Assembly (NCBI GenBank): GCA_033064195.1
Contig: JARBJD010000117.1
Span: 1 to 64,000 of the forward strand
Source: Blattamonas nauphoetae
Lineage: Eukaryota > Preaxostyla > Oxymonadida
DNA: 64,000 bases
Reading direction: 5' to 3'
The position numbers and the translations under genes were made by a program. Below are positions 44,001 to 56,397 of the stretch, in pieces (the first letter of the stretch is position 1; each line of letters starts with the position of its first letter). Below the pieces are notes generated by a model. The model had not been told where the DNA came from. It saw nothing but the letters and a program-made list of their open reading frames with translations, and ran no database searches.

Positions 44001-47000
44001 TTGTTGGTCTGGATAGTGGAGGAAAGCGAGTGCTGTTTGGGATGTCTGGACGAAAGTTGAATTCGGATGAGATTTATGAGGTTGAGCTGAGCAAGTCAGG
44101 AACGACGCGACTCACAGTGGAGATGAAGTGGAACGGAGAATCAGGGAGATGGGAAGGATCAGGAGTTGTCTATCCTGTTGAGGGAGCAGAATTGGACTTC
44201 GGGGAAGTATTGGATGTGAAGAGGTTCCTACAACAGGGAGGAAGCACAGATCTGCTGTGTGAGGGAGGTTCTGTGACGATCAGTGATGAGCCAGCCCGAC
44301 TTGTGTCTCTGAAGAGTTCAGTTGAAGAAGGACTGAACGAGACGACGCTGACAGTGGAGACTCGAGCTCTCGAAGTTGGGAAGAACTACACACTGACTCT
44401 GAGTGGAACTCCTTTGTCGTCCCCTTCGTCTTCGAATGACGTCGACACACGCATCATTCAATTGACCGCGACGAGTGAGACTTTGTACGTGTTCTCGCTC
44501 TCGCTCTATCCTCTCACCTCTGCCGACCTGCTGTTTGGGCACACATACTCCGCATCGTCGATGGCGATTGGGTCGAATGTGTCGATTTTGATTGAAACGG
44601 CGGAATGCTCATTCTCCACTCCTGTCGAACCGGAACGCGTTGTTTCTGTGTCGGCTGGGAACTTTGGGAGCACTTCACTGAACTCCACAATCGATCTTTC
44701 TTTCAGTTCCCGTGCGCTCCTGCCATCGACGGAATACACGCTCACATTCACATCGGTTGCATCCCAAGACCGACAAACCCATTCGAAATCGCTGAAACTG
44801 AGGACAACTGAGAATGGAGTTCTTGAATGCCACGAGGCTGTTCTTTATCCGTTCGAAACAGAAGAGTCGAAGAGAAACTCGCAGTTTGAGTTTGAGACGA
44901 CATATGTTCTGTCATCGTTGGAACGAGGATCGACGGAACTCCTGTTCGACATCGAAATGATTTCATTTGTGATTCCGAAGGAAAACCACGCATCGCGAAT
45001 GTATCTTTCTCGCGTCTTTACGATGACGAGAAGAAGGCAGAAGTGTCAGTGGAGGGACGAGTGATGTCAGTTGGTGAAACATACACTCTGCATCTGAACG
45101 AGACGGGGACACAAACGGGAGCCAAGATGAACGTGTCGTTCAGCTCAGCAACAAATGGAAAAGGGACAGGGATCGTGTTCTCGCAGAGAGAAGAAGAGAT
45201 TGAGCTTGAATACGACACAAACTACACAGTGGTGAATGTGACAGATTCGTCGAACAACGGTGTGCTGTTCGCGGCCGGACTGACATTCAAGACTGATCCT
45301 GAGCCGACGCGCCTTGTCTCCTTCTCTGTTGTTGGTCTGGATAGTGGAGGAAAGCGAGTGCTGTTTGGGATGTCTGGACGAAAGTTGAATTCGGATGAGA
45401 TTTATGAGGTTGAGCTGAGCAAGTCAGGAACGACGCGATTCACAGTGGAGATGAAGTGGAACGGAGAATCAGGAGATGGGAAGGATCAGGAGTTGCTTAT
45501 CCTGTTGAGGGAGCAGAATTGGACTTCGGGGAAGTATTGGATGTGAAGAGGTTCCTACAACAGGGAGGAAGCACAGATCTGCTGTGTGAGGGAGGTTCTG
45601 TGACGATCAGTGATGAGCCAGCCCGACTTGTGTCTCTGAAGAGTTCAGTTGAAGAAGGACTGAACGAGACGACGCTGACAGTGGAGACTCGAGCTCTCGA
45701 AGTTGGGAAGAACTACACACTGACTCTGAGTGGAACTCCTTTGTCGTCCCCTTCGTCTTCGAATGACGTCGACACACGCACGATTCACTTGGTACCGACG
45801 AGTGAGACTTCGTACGTGTTCTCGCTCTCGCTCTATCCTCTCACCTCTGCCGACCTGCTGTTTGGGCACACATACTCCGCATCGTCGATGGCGATTGGGT
45901 CGAATGTGTCGATTTTGATTGAAACGGCGGAATGCTCATTCTCCACTCCTGTCGAACCGGAACGCGTTGTTTCTGTGTCGGCTGGGAACTTTGGGAGCAC
46001 TTCACTGAACTCCACAATCGATCTTTCTTTCAGTTCCCGTGCGCTCCTGCCATCGACGGAATACACGCTCACATTCACATCGGTTGCATCCCAAGACCGA
46101 CAAACCCATTCGAAATCGCTGAAACTGAGGACAACTGAGAATGGAGTTCTTGAATGCCACGAGGCTGTTCTTTATCCGTTCGAAACAGAAGAGTCGAAGA
46201 GAAACTCGCAGTTTGAGTTTGAGACGACATATGTTCTGTCATCGTTGGAACGAGGATCGACGGAACTCCTGTTCGACATCGAAATGATTTCATTTGTGAT
46301 TCCGAAGGAAAAACCACGCATCGCGAATGTATCTTTCTCGCGTCTTTACGATGACGAGAAGAAGGCAGAAGTGTCAGTGGAGGGACGAGTGATGTCAGTT
46401 GGTGAAACATACACTCTGCATCTGAACGAGACGGGGACACAAACGGGAGCCAAGATGAACGTGTCGTTCAGCTCAGCAACAAATGGAAAAGGGACAGGGA
46501 TCGTGTTCTCGCAGAGAGAAGAAGAGATTGAGCTTGAATACGACACAAACTACACAGTGGTGAATGTGACAGATTCGTCGAACAACGGTGTGCTGTTCGC
46601 GGCCGGACTGACATTCAAGACTGATCCTGAGCCGACGCGCCTTGTCTCCTTCTCTGTTGTTGGTCTGGATAGTGGAGGAAAGCGAGTGCTGTTTGGGATG
46701 TCTGGACGAAAGTTGAATTCGGATGAGATTTATGAGGTTGAGCTGAGCAAGTCAGGAACGACGCGATTCACAGTGGAGATGAAGTGGAACGGAGAATCAG
46801 GGAGATGGGAAGGATCAGGAGTTGCTTATCCTGTTGAGGGAGCAGAATTGGACTTCGGGGAAGTATTGGATGTGAAGAGGTTCCTACAACAGGGAGGAAG
46901 CACAGATCTGCTGTGTGAGGGAGGTTCTGTGACGATCAGTGATGAGCCAGCCCGACTTGTGTCTCTGAAGAGTTCAGTTGAAGAAGGACTGAACGAGACG

Positions 47001-50000
47001 ACGCTGACAGTGGAGACTCGAGCTCTCGAAGTTGGGAAGAACTACACACTGACTCTGAGTGGAACTCCTTTGTCGTCCCCTTCGTCTTCGAATGACGTCG
47101 ACACACGCACGATTCACTTGGTACCGACGAGTGAGACTTCGTACGTGTTCTCGCTCTCGCTCTATCCTCTCACCTCTGCCGACCTGCTGTTTGGGCACAC
47201 ATACTCCGCATCGTCGATGGCGATTGGGTCGAATGTGTCGATTTTGATTGAAACGGCGGAATGCTCATTCTCCACTCCTGTCGAACCGGAACGCGTTGTT
47301 TCTGTGTCGGCTGGGAACTTTGGGAGCACTTCACTGAACTCCACAATCGATCTTTCTTTCAGTTCCCGTGCGCTCCTGCCATCGACGGAATACACGCTCA
47401 CATTCACATCGGTTGCATCCCAAGACCGACAAACCCATTCGAAATCGCTGAAACTGAGGACAACTGAGAATGGAGTTCTTGAATGCCACGAGGCTGTTCT
47501 TTATCCGTTCGAAACAGAAGAGTCGAAGAGAAACTCGCAGTTTGAGTTTGAGACGACATATGTTCTGTCATCGTTGGAACGAGGATCGACGGAACTCCTG
47601 TTCGACATCGAAATGATTTCATTTGTAATTCCGAAAGAACCAACCAGAATTGAGAGATTCATCAAGGCAGAACTGAACAAAAGACACAACTGTCGTATGT
47701 CTTTTCTTCGAAGGACGAGCACTTCATTCTTCGATGGGATTGATTTGGCTAAACAGTGGATCGACGTCCTGGCCTTCTGTTTCGTCCGTCAACATGACTG
47801 ATTCGACACACTGTTTCGCCGAGTTCTCCGTCTCGAGTTCGGAAAGTGCTGAAAAAGTGAAATTTGGAAAGGAGTACGCAGTGAGCATCAAAACCGGCGA
47901 AACCGCCACGTATATCGTGAACGATGGAATCAAAGCGAGAATTCCTTTCCCTCCTCGTCTTCTCTCCGCTTCGTTCGCTTTCGCCAACACACTTCTGACA
48001 TCATGTTCCGTTTCGTTTGTTGGATCCGACTTGCCAATTGGGAAAGACTTCAGAGTGACGCTCTCCTCGTCTCACTCTTTCGAGGTCCGAGTGGTTGATG
48101 CTGAACATGCGAAATCGTCCCAACTTCGAATTGGATGGTCAGATTCTCTTCAGTTCAACACGAACTACACAATCTCGTCGATTGTTGGATTTGATGAAGA
48201 TGATGGCGTGATTCAGTTTGATCCTTCTCTCTCCTTCGAAACAAAATCTGGTCCATCGAAGCTGAACTTGTTTGTTGACTCGTCTTCAGGATCGTCAGAA
48301 TGGTTTTGTGGCGAAGAGAGCTTGCCGTGCTCAACGATTGAAGCAGCGTGGTGGATTGTTGATGGAATTGGAGTGTCGAAAGTGACGCTGGACATCGTTC
48401 ACAACACAACCCAATCGACTCCGATTGTGATCTCGAAAGGGATGGAAGTTGGTCTGAAGTCTGGAGAGACAACGAAACCCGAGTTGTTTGTGTCAGCGAT
48501 ACCAACACTGGAAAAAGAAGAAGGAATGATTTCAGTGACGGAAGCGTTGCTGTTGATTCACCATGTTGATGTTGAGCTCGCATCGTCACCTTCTCTGATC
48601 TTCGTTGTTGTTGTGAACGGATCTCTGACACTCGAATCGTCGTCTTTCGTGGGATCTTCTCAATCTCCCTCTGCAGCATTCAATTCTGAGCTCTTCTCTT
48701 GTTCTTGGACGAGTGGAGCGTTCGTTCTCAAAAACTCAACAACCAAACTTGTCTCGTCTTCTTTCTCTTTCCTCTCGTCTGGTGCTGTTTCGATGGAAGG
48801 AGGAACGCTGACAGTGGAAGGAGGAATATTCCACGACAACTCGCCAAATAATCCTCTCTTCCCTTCAGCTCGTCGGAACATCCACTGCTCGGATGGAGGG
48901 AATCTCGCGATTGGAAGTCTGAATGGAGGGGATGGCTCGTCCGACAAACATCCTCATCTGTGGCTGTCACACGAAGACTGTGTCTTGAGTGGGGAGGATG
49001 TGAATGTGAATGCTCCCTTCTTCATCCCAACACTCTCCACTTCGGAGTCATCGAGCGAGTTCTCGAAGCAGAACAAGACATTCTCGATGTGGATTGTGGG
49101 ATCGACACTGATTCCGTGTGGTCTGTGTTTGGAAGTGTTTGAGATTGTTTCATCGAAAACTGAGAAAGAAGGAAAAGCAGAATCGTTCGCTTTGTCATCA
49201 GAATCAACAGAATGGAAGAACGAGACTCACATCTCAGTTTCGATCACTTTGTCTTCTCTCTCTTCTCTGGATTCGTCGCTGGAATGGCGAGGTCGTCTTT
49301 TGTTTGGTTCAGCCTCCAAACCGACTTCAGACTCAGAGTCGCAGTCATCTGACTTCTTGCGAACGTCAGAATCATTTCAAATCCAATCGTCCATCTCACA
49401 ACGTCGCTCGGAAGCTGTGAAAGAAAACATGAAATGGTGGCTTCCTCTCGTGATCTCTCTCTGTGTCGTTCTTCTTCTTTCGATGATTGTGGTGTTTATC
49501 TGCTGGCGTCGACGAAGACATGCAGAAAAGATGAACAAAGCAACAGTGAAAATGAAAGAAATGGACAACGAAGACGAAGCACGACTTGAACTGGAACAAA
49601 AAATGGAGGAAACGATTCCGGAGAACAGCGATGACAATCTGATCAAGATACAACAAACAGTGAATCCCAACCCGAACCAGCCCAATCCAACATCAATCTC
49701 ACTTCCGATAGAGAAACCACAGTTTGTGGAAGTGTTGGGAGAGAGCGGAGAAGTAGGAGTGGTTGATTGGACAAATGTAGACACACTGTTTGATATTCTG
49801 CACCGACCAGAAAAGCAGCGAGCGATTGACAAGCGCACAATGTCTCGTCGAGTTGCGAAGATTCTTGAGCGAGTTTGGAAGGAACACAAGACTTCTGAAC
49901 TTGTGACGCGTTTCTCGCCGCACTGGGTGTTGGTGAACAACTCGTCGGTTCTGCTTCGATTGGCGCCGATTGAGGAAGGAAGAGAAGAGACCGATGTGAA

Positions 50001-50463
50001 GAACCAAGACGAAACACAGAAACAAGAACGGGAACAGAAGCAGAACCAGGAATGCGAGAAGTCTTTTTTCGGTGAGGGGCTCTCAGCCGCGACAAGAAAG
50101 GCGACTGAGGGCCTTCGATGGAGAGCACCCGAGATTGGTCGCTGGAATGGGGAGAAGATTGATGGAGAGTCAGCATTGGTATTCAGCCTTGGTCTTGTTC
50201 TGTGGGAGATCTGGACAGGCGAAGTGCCGTGGAAAGAGATGGACGAAGCGAACGCGACGCGGCAGAACGAGGGCGGAGAGAAGCCAAACATGAAGCTTGT
50301 GTTGGACGAAGAGATTCGGAATCTGATCTCGTGGAGCCTCTCGCTGGATCCGAAAGAACGACCGAGTCTGAAATCGGTTGTGAGTGTGCTGTGCTCGGAG
50401 GAGGCGGCAGACGAGCACGTTGAGATTCCGAAGGCGAGCGATCAACTCGACATCCGATCATGA
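41072..50463 (+). pseudogene. Gene D': tandem copy of D with triplicated block and three one-base frameshifts
   Basis: The start is chosen by identity with D (Met-Ile-Leu-Leu-Phe-Leu-Ala-Thr-Phe-Leu signal peptide); the frame is open further upstream without support. The order matches D throughout. A block of 443 codons from the Ig-like region is present three times in direct order. Three one-base differences break the frame, each in a short homopolymer: four A against five at about 44982-44985, two G against three at about 45472, and one extra A at about 47679-47682. The stop, membrane helix (Lys-Trp-Trp-Leu-Pro-Leu-Val-Ile-Ser near 49433) and half-pseudokinase are as in D. Corrected for those three bases, it would exceed 3100 residues. 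Homopolymer sequence errors are as likely as true mutations, so I am unsure it is a pseudogene. Confidence 0.75.
43666..47632 (+). repeat. Three tandem copies of a 1329-base coding block
   Basis: The landmark gtgatgtcagttggtg recurs at 43733, 45061 and 46389. The spacing is 1328 bases each time, that is 1329 minus the single base lost in each of the first two copies. A full block is 443 codons, so duplication preserves the frame. Copies two and three look almost identical; the first differs in a few places (for example the Ile-Ile-Gln-Leu-Thr-Ala stretch near 44452). The junctions read Pro-Lys-Glu-Lys-Pro-Arg-Ile-Ala-Asn-Val. Gene D has one copy. Confidence 0.92.
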
Positions 50464-51202
50464 TTGTCATATTTCATTCTTCAGTCTTCATTCTCTTCTA
50501 TTTCGTAAAGCCATGTCTCGCATCTCTTCGATCTCTCTCATCTTCTCGATCCTTTCTTCACTTCTGTTCTTTTCTCAATCCCCTTTCTTTTTCATCTCAC
50601 TTTAACTCTCTTATCCTCGTATTCACACTCCCCCGACCGAATTGTCTCTCTCCTCGTTAGCCAAGACATGTCCATCACTGCCCTCACGTCACCTGTCTTT
50701 AGTTCGTCACGAGACACTCCCCTGTGTCAGACACTTTTTCAGATGTGCGATTCTTATTTTGGATGGCAGTGTTGGTTTTCTTCTTTACTGGCTCTCATTT
50801 CACCTCTCGCAGCATCATCCGCCAAGTTGTCTGGCTTCGACCAGACATCGTGTTGGTGTGGTTGAGGATGTGAGACAATGATTGGTCAGAATTATGTCTT
50901 TTTTCTTCGCTTGCCCTCATTTCGTGTTCACTCCCACATCACCCACTTCTCACCTCTTCCTGACTTCCTCTTCCTCTTCGTCGTTCTTGGCATGGTTGTT
51001 CCTTTTGTTGTCATTTTCTGGTTTTGATTGTGTTTTGGTGTTTCACCAATGAATGAGGCGCTGCTATCGCTGCATCTTCCATCCCACGACACATTTCATT
51101 CATTTCGCACGAGATTAGAGTCATGATTCATCATCTTGTTTGATCGAAGAAACTATCCTTCAACATCCGAGAATACTCATCTTTTGGTGGGAATGAACTG
51201 GA
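50464..51202. other. 3' flank of D', duplicated from the D flank
   Basis: This closely matches 40103-40850, including the stretch ending gggaatgaactg, and then diverges at about 51200. The match marks the right border of the tandem duplication. No gene is seen. Confidence 0.7.
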
Positions 51203-51688
51203 GTGTGGTCCCAAAAGGTAATAATTCGTGCCACCCCTATATCTCCCGGTGGTGGGTATCTGCTTTTTTCACTGAATATCATCTCAATTCGGAAGAATCA
51301 ATCAACAGTCCGCATAAAGCGACATGGGAACAGAATTGAGATGAAAGAGACTCCAAAAATAATGAAAACATCTTCGCCATCTTCATCAAGTCCCACTCCA
51401 AAGAGCAGAACAGCAAGACGGAAGTGGAGCATGACAATCACAAAGAGAAATGCTCTCCGAACACAACAACATCAGCAAACAAGATCCACGTCGACAGAGA
51501 AACCGCAATGTTCCTCTCCCAAATCAACAGCAACGGATCCTGACATCAAGAGAAGCGAAAGAAGAGCAAAGAAGAGGTGCATGAAGATCAAGTTCAGAGA
51601 TGAAACCAAGAATCGAGTGATGTGGAAGAAAGACGAAAAAAGAGAAGAGTCAAAGGCTCTCAATTCAAACACAAGCAACTCCAAATGA
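51203..51688 (+). CDS. Possible small basic protein, unknown
   Basis: An open frame of up to 161 codons. A better start may be the internal Met at about 51341 (Met-Lys-Glu-Thr-Pro). The product is rich in Lys, Arg, Ser and Thr and of low complexity, with no membrane segment. The composition would suit a nucleic-acid-binding tail, but no domain is seen and the frame could be chance. It begins just where homology of the D/D' flank ends. Confidence 0.25.
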   Translation: MWSQKVIIRATPISPGGGYLLFSLNIISIRKNQSTVRIKRHGNRIEMKETPKIMKTSSPSSSSPTPKSRTARRKWSMTITKRNALRTQQHQQTRSTSTEKPQCSSPKSTATDPDIKRSERRAKKRCMKIKFRDETKNRVMWKKDEKREESKALNSNTSNSK

Positions 51689-52202
51689 CGCCAGTCTGGA
51701 AAATAGTTGAGTGACGTGTGGATCACCAGACTCCGCCACATTCCACGCCTTCCCCAACCCGTGTGAGACACTCCAAAGCAAGACAAGAGAATTGATCAAT
51801 GGGGTGACAGATGAAGAGTATTGTGATGCCCAAAAGGACCGACTGTATTGATAAGTGAAGAGAGTGGTTCAGTGTGAGGTGAAGTTCTCGACGAATCAAG
51901 AGTGGGTGAATAGTGAGATGCAGGTCGACAATCACAATCATCACTCTTTCATCTCGTTTCCAGATCCACCAATCGTTTCATCAGGATGAGAAGAGAGGAA
52001 CTCCCCAATCTCAGCTAGCGTTGGTCGCATCTCAGGATCAACTGATACACAACGATGGATCAGAGCGATGAACTCCTCGTTCTTCAGAGCGTCCATTTTT
52101 GGTCCAATTCCTGTTCCCGATTGTCGCTGAGCATTCACTGCATCCAGTTCACCAAACGGAACTTGACCAGTCTCAATTTCCCACAACACAAGGCCAAGAC
52201 TA

Positions 52203-53193
52203 TCGGGGTGGCGGGAAAAACTTGGGCGGGCTCTTAGTCGATTCTGGCACTATTTAGCTTAATTTTCACTTCATACAGTGCCTTTACATGTTTCCTATTT
52301 TCAAAAAACACCAAGTAAAAAAATCATAGTGTCCTGACCAGAGAGAACAGCGAGGTGAAAGATCAGATCTGAACGACTATGACTCTTTTTCTCAACAAAA
52401 TGGAAAATTTCAGACATTTAGACTAATTTACACTCATTTCAGAAGAAGATGTAGCAATTGAATCAATACATGACAGGGAAATGTCATCGAGATTTTTTTC
52501 CAGAATCGTGATGATCATCCTTCCTTTGTCGTCAATTCGTAGTTTGATCTCCCAGCCAGTCATTGAACTGGCTGTAGCTTCTGTCCAGCATGGTGATTAC
52601 ACATATCCTGATGAATAATGACCAAGATCCTGAAAACAACGTCGATGATCGAAAAAAATTGCAATTCAGTGTTTATATTCAGATTCCTTTGAATACGGGA
52701 GGAGTAATGAGAAAACGGCAAGAAATACAAACCAGTCTGGTTTTATCCCTGAATCAACGATGTCGTGTTTCACCGCTTGATCATGACGTCAGATGTGATG
52801 ATTGGCACTTTCCACGATGCCCCGTGCATTCATGAAGGGGGTCGATTCGTTTCATCCTGAAAAAGATGACGTGACAACGGCGATTCTCAAACAGAGTTAA
52901 AAATCTCGATGATATTTCCCTGTCATGTATTGATTCAATTGCTACATCTTCTTCTGAAATGAGTGTAAATTAGTCTAAATGTCTGAAATTTTCCATTTTG
53001 TTGAGAAAAAGAGTCATAGTCGTTCAGATCTGATCTTTCACCTCGCTGTTCTCTCTGGTCAGGACACTATGATTTTTTTACTTGGTGTTTTTTGAAAATA
53101 GGAAACATGTAAAGGCACTGTATGAAGTGAAAATTAAGCTAAATAGTGCCAGAATCGACTAAGAGCCCGCCCAAGTTTTTCCCGCCACCCCGA
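52203..53193. mobile_element. TA-flanked inverted-repeat element (Tc1/mariner-like target), 991 bases
   Basis: The termini are tcggggtggcgggaaaaact and its reverse complement. The arms are about 295 bases (52203-52497 and 52899-53193), nearly perfect. TA stands on each side (52201-52202 and 53194-53195), and the paralogues have a single TA at the site. Target choice and duplication are those of Tc1/mariner-type elements, though the long arms are unusual for them. The 400-base centre has no transposase but contains a hairpin cagccagt ... actggctg at about 52553-52572. It is non-autonomous. In gene E it lies inside the codons for Val-Phe-Ser-Leu-Gly. Confidence 0.8.
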
Positions 53194-53333
53194 TAAAAAC
53201 TGACGCTTTCTGACCATCGACTGAATGTCGACCAGCAACCACTTCAGGTGCGCGCCATCTCAGCCCATCCATTCCTGTTTTGTCCTTCTCAGTGTGATCT
53301 GACCGTTCGCTCCCTTCATTCACTGTTTGTTCA

Positions 53334-53809
53334 TAGTGGTCGGATAAACCCGTTAACTCCGATAAACCCGTTTCGAACATACCCCATTTCACATTGATCA
53401 TCTCTTTCACACGACTCATCTGTTATGCCTGTAAGAAAAGCCTTGTGAGAATTCTGGAAGGAATTGTGACTCTTTCAGAGATTGGATCAAAGACAATGGG
53501 TCTATTCAAATGGATAAAATGCCAATGACGACACAGCGCAAGTTATTCTGACCATGAAAAGCTCAAATCGCAACACATGATCCCTCTAGTTCTCGGAAAT
53601 AGATTTGTTCAATTTCGTTCAAAAAACAACGTTCACTTTTCACTTTCCATTTCACAATTATTCTTTCATGAAGAACTCTAGTTTTGAAAATAATGAGAAA
53701 AAGCATGAAAGTGAAGTGGAAGGATGATTTTGGTGAAGAGGGGAGACTGATTTGTCCCTGTGGAAGGGTTAACGGGTTTATCCGCTCTAACGGGTTTGTC
53801 CGGGTACTA
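53334..53809. mobile_element. Small inverted-repeat element, 3-4 base target duplication, 476 bases
   Basis: The ends are tagtggtcggataaacccgt and, in reverse complement from the right, tagtacccggacaaacccgt. Each end contains two tandem copies of a cggataaacccgtt unit, the second more diverged at the left end. Comparison with the orphan fragment upstream of gene C places the borders at a tca duplication (or tcat) on the + strand. A 3-base duplication would fit PIF/Harbinger or CACTA-like elements, but the termini match neither well. No coding sequence is present. It lies in the linker of the half-pseudokinase of gene E. Confidence 0.65.
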
Positions 53810-56397
53810 TCATTCTCATTTCCACTCTTGTCAGGGTTCTGTGTTTGAGCCTGAGCGATTTCGAGTTCTGCTTCTGATGCATTCATTTGAAGCTTCAGTT
53901 GAACATTTCCACTTCCATCAATCAGAATCCAGTGAGACGAAAGACGAGTCAGAACATCACTCCATCCTCGATGAGCCACAACTTGCTTCAATCCATTCAC
54001 AATCTGAATCCCGATCCCTCGCTTCCCAATCTCCCGGTGTTCCTTGTGCAACACAGAATACAGTGTGTTCGTCATCGGAGCAGAACTGATTTCAAATCCT
54101 CCACTGCACGCCATCACCTCCACCCACTCCTTCCCTCCACCCTCCAATCCACCTCGTGATCCGTTCAGACGCGTCGATCCGACATCCGACGATTCTGCTC
54201 CTGAGTGTCCAAGTCCATCCGTTTCGATCACTCGGTTTGTGTATTCCTCTTCCATCACGTCCATCTTGTCCTCCACACGCACTTCGTCTTGTGCTTCCAT
54301 CTCTTTCTGAGCTGGCTCATTCTTCTTTCTTCGATACACCAGCACAAACACGACGATCATGACGACGAGTGCCAAGAGCAGGCACGCAACCAGCGGAATC
54401 AGCCAGCTCAGCAATGCCTTTGTTTCGGGTGACAGCGTCTTCTTGGGGTCTTCCGTAGGAACATACGACGATTTCGGGATGTGGAAGGAGATTGTCTTGT
54501 TCATGAACACAAACGGTGTGTTTGTGTCTGGCGTTTGAACAATCGACTTGATTGTGTACGTCGTGTCGTGAGTGAGCAGACGGTCGTTTCCAACAACAAT
54601 GAATTTCGCACTTTCCCCTGTCAGTGAAGTGTCCTCAATCGGTACAGTGATCGTCACATCCTTCCCCTCCTCTTCCACAACAATGTCGAACGACCCAAAC
54701 ACTTCTTTGTCGAAGAGGAGGATCACATACGCGTAATTCGGTTCTGCTGTGATGAGGGAGGCTGTGGCTGATTTGAGAGTCGACGGTTTCTCGGGTGTGG
54801 TGAACGAGACGAAGGAGGGAGTCGCGGCGAGGTGGAACGGCCACGCTACTCGATGCACAACGACAGCATTCGACAGCATCGAAGCAGAAGAAGAAGATGA
54901 AGACGACGAAGATGACGACGAGGTGGGCACAACTCCCACAATCGATGTGATCGTGTAACTTGTATTGTATTCAAGAAGGTCCTCTGATTCAGACACCAGA
55001 GTCCCTATCCCATCCGAAAACAGCATTCTCAGTCTTGTCACTGTTTCTTTCCCATCATCTTTCACTCTCACTTCATATTCCTGCGATATCCGCGGTGTCA
55101 TCCCCTCCATCTCCAACTCAATCTTTCCTGTCTTTTGGTTCACTCCAGCTGTTGGTGAACCTGTCAGAAGTGGTCCAATCTTGTCATATGCCGCGTCCTC
55201 CATCCTCTCGTACACACTGACTGTTCCACTCTCGACTGGAACCTTGTTCACTTTGAATGTTCCAGCACTGTTGGAAGTGGCAGTCGTGAAGCTCTCCTCG
55301 ATCGACAGTTCAGGACCTTCACTGTACTTTTGATCGAAAAAGACATCAATGACGGCTGATGTATTCTCAGCGAGTGGCTTGGTGAAATAGAGAGACGAAT
55401 TTTCGACTCGGTTCTCGATGAACTGCACTCGAGTGAACGAGGCTGGACGTGGCTCGGATGCAGACCAACTGAACGCGATCGCTCCAATCGATCCAGACGA
55501 GCACCCCTTCACCACACAGTCCGTCATCGAGAAGTTTTTGGTGGCGCCGACAAAGACTGCTCCACCAAGAGAGGGCGACGAGCAATTCACGAACTCACAG
55601 CCAACCATTTCAAGATAATCGTTGGGGGCTGCTGTCATAAACCCCCCTCCAGAAGAAGAGGAGCTAATTGCGGTTATTTGGCATCCGATGAATTGGATAT
55701 CCTCGAGTACCGTTGGTTTGATGCACAGGAAATACAAACCGCCTCCAGACGCCCCACACGAGCAGTCTTCGAAGACGAGGTTGGAGTAGACGTCCACAAT
55801 GGGATTTGAGTACTGGGTGAAGGACAGACCGCCACCATTGGAGCCTGGTTTTGTCGAAGAACAATCGCTGAAACGACATGACGAGAGAGTGAGCTTGTCA
55901 CAAAGGAGATGCATTCCACAACCTAACGAGACTGTAGAACAGGACAGGAAGTGAAGACCAGTGAGAGTCGAGACGGACACAGAAATTCCTTGGAAATACA
56001 TTCCTCCGCCATCTTGGGAGGTCGACGAAGGATCAGGCCCGCATTCAACAAACCGACAATCGACGACAGACGCCACGCTCCCATGTGAAAGATACATCCC
56101 ACCGCCATAGCGCTCCGACGAGCAGGACGTGAAATTGCACAGCTTGACTTCAATCGGGTTGGGGACGCTGGTTGCTTGGGTGATGTGGACAGCGCCGCCT
56201 GAGCTACCTGTCGAGTGGATGCTGTCGAAGGAGCAGGAGAGGATGGTGATGGGGCCGCAGTAGCTGGAGAAGTAGAGTGGTCGTTCAGATGGTTGATAAT
56301 TGATTCCAGTGAAGTGGCAGTGGGTGAATGAGACGGATGCTGTTTCGTGAACGTTGAAGTTAAATTTGTATTCGATGCCATCCTGATATTCAATGGA

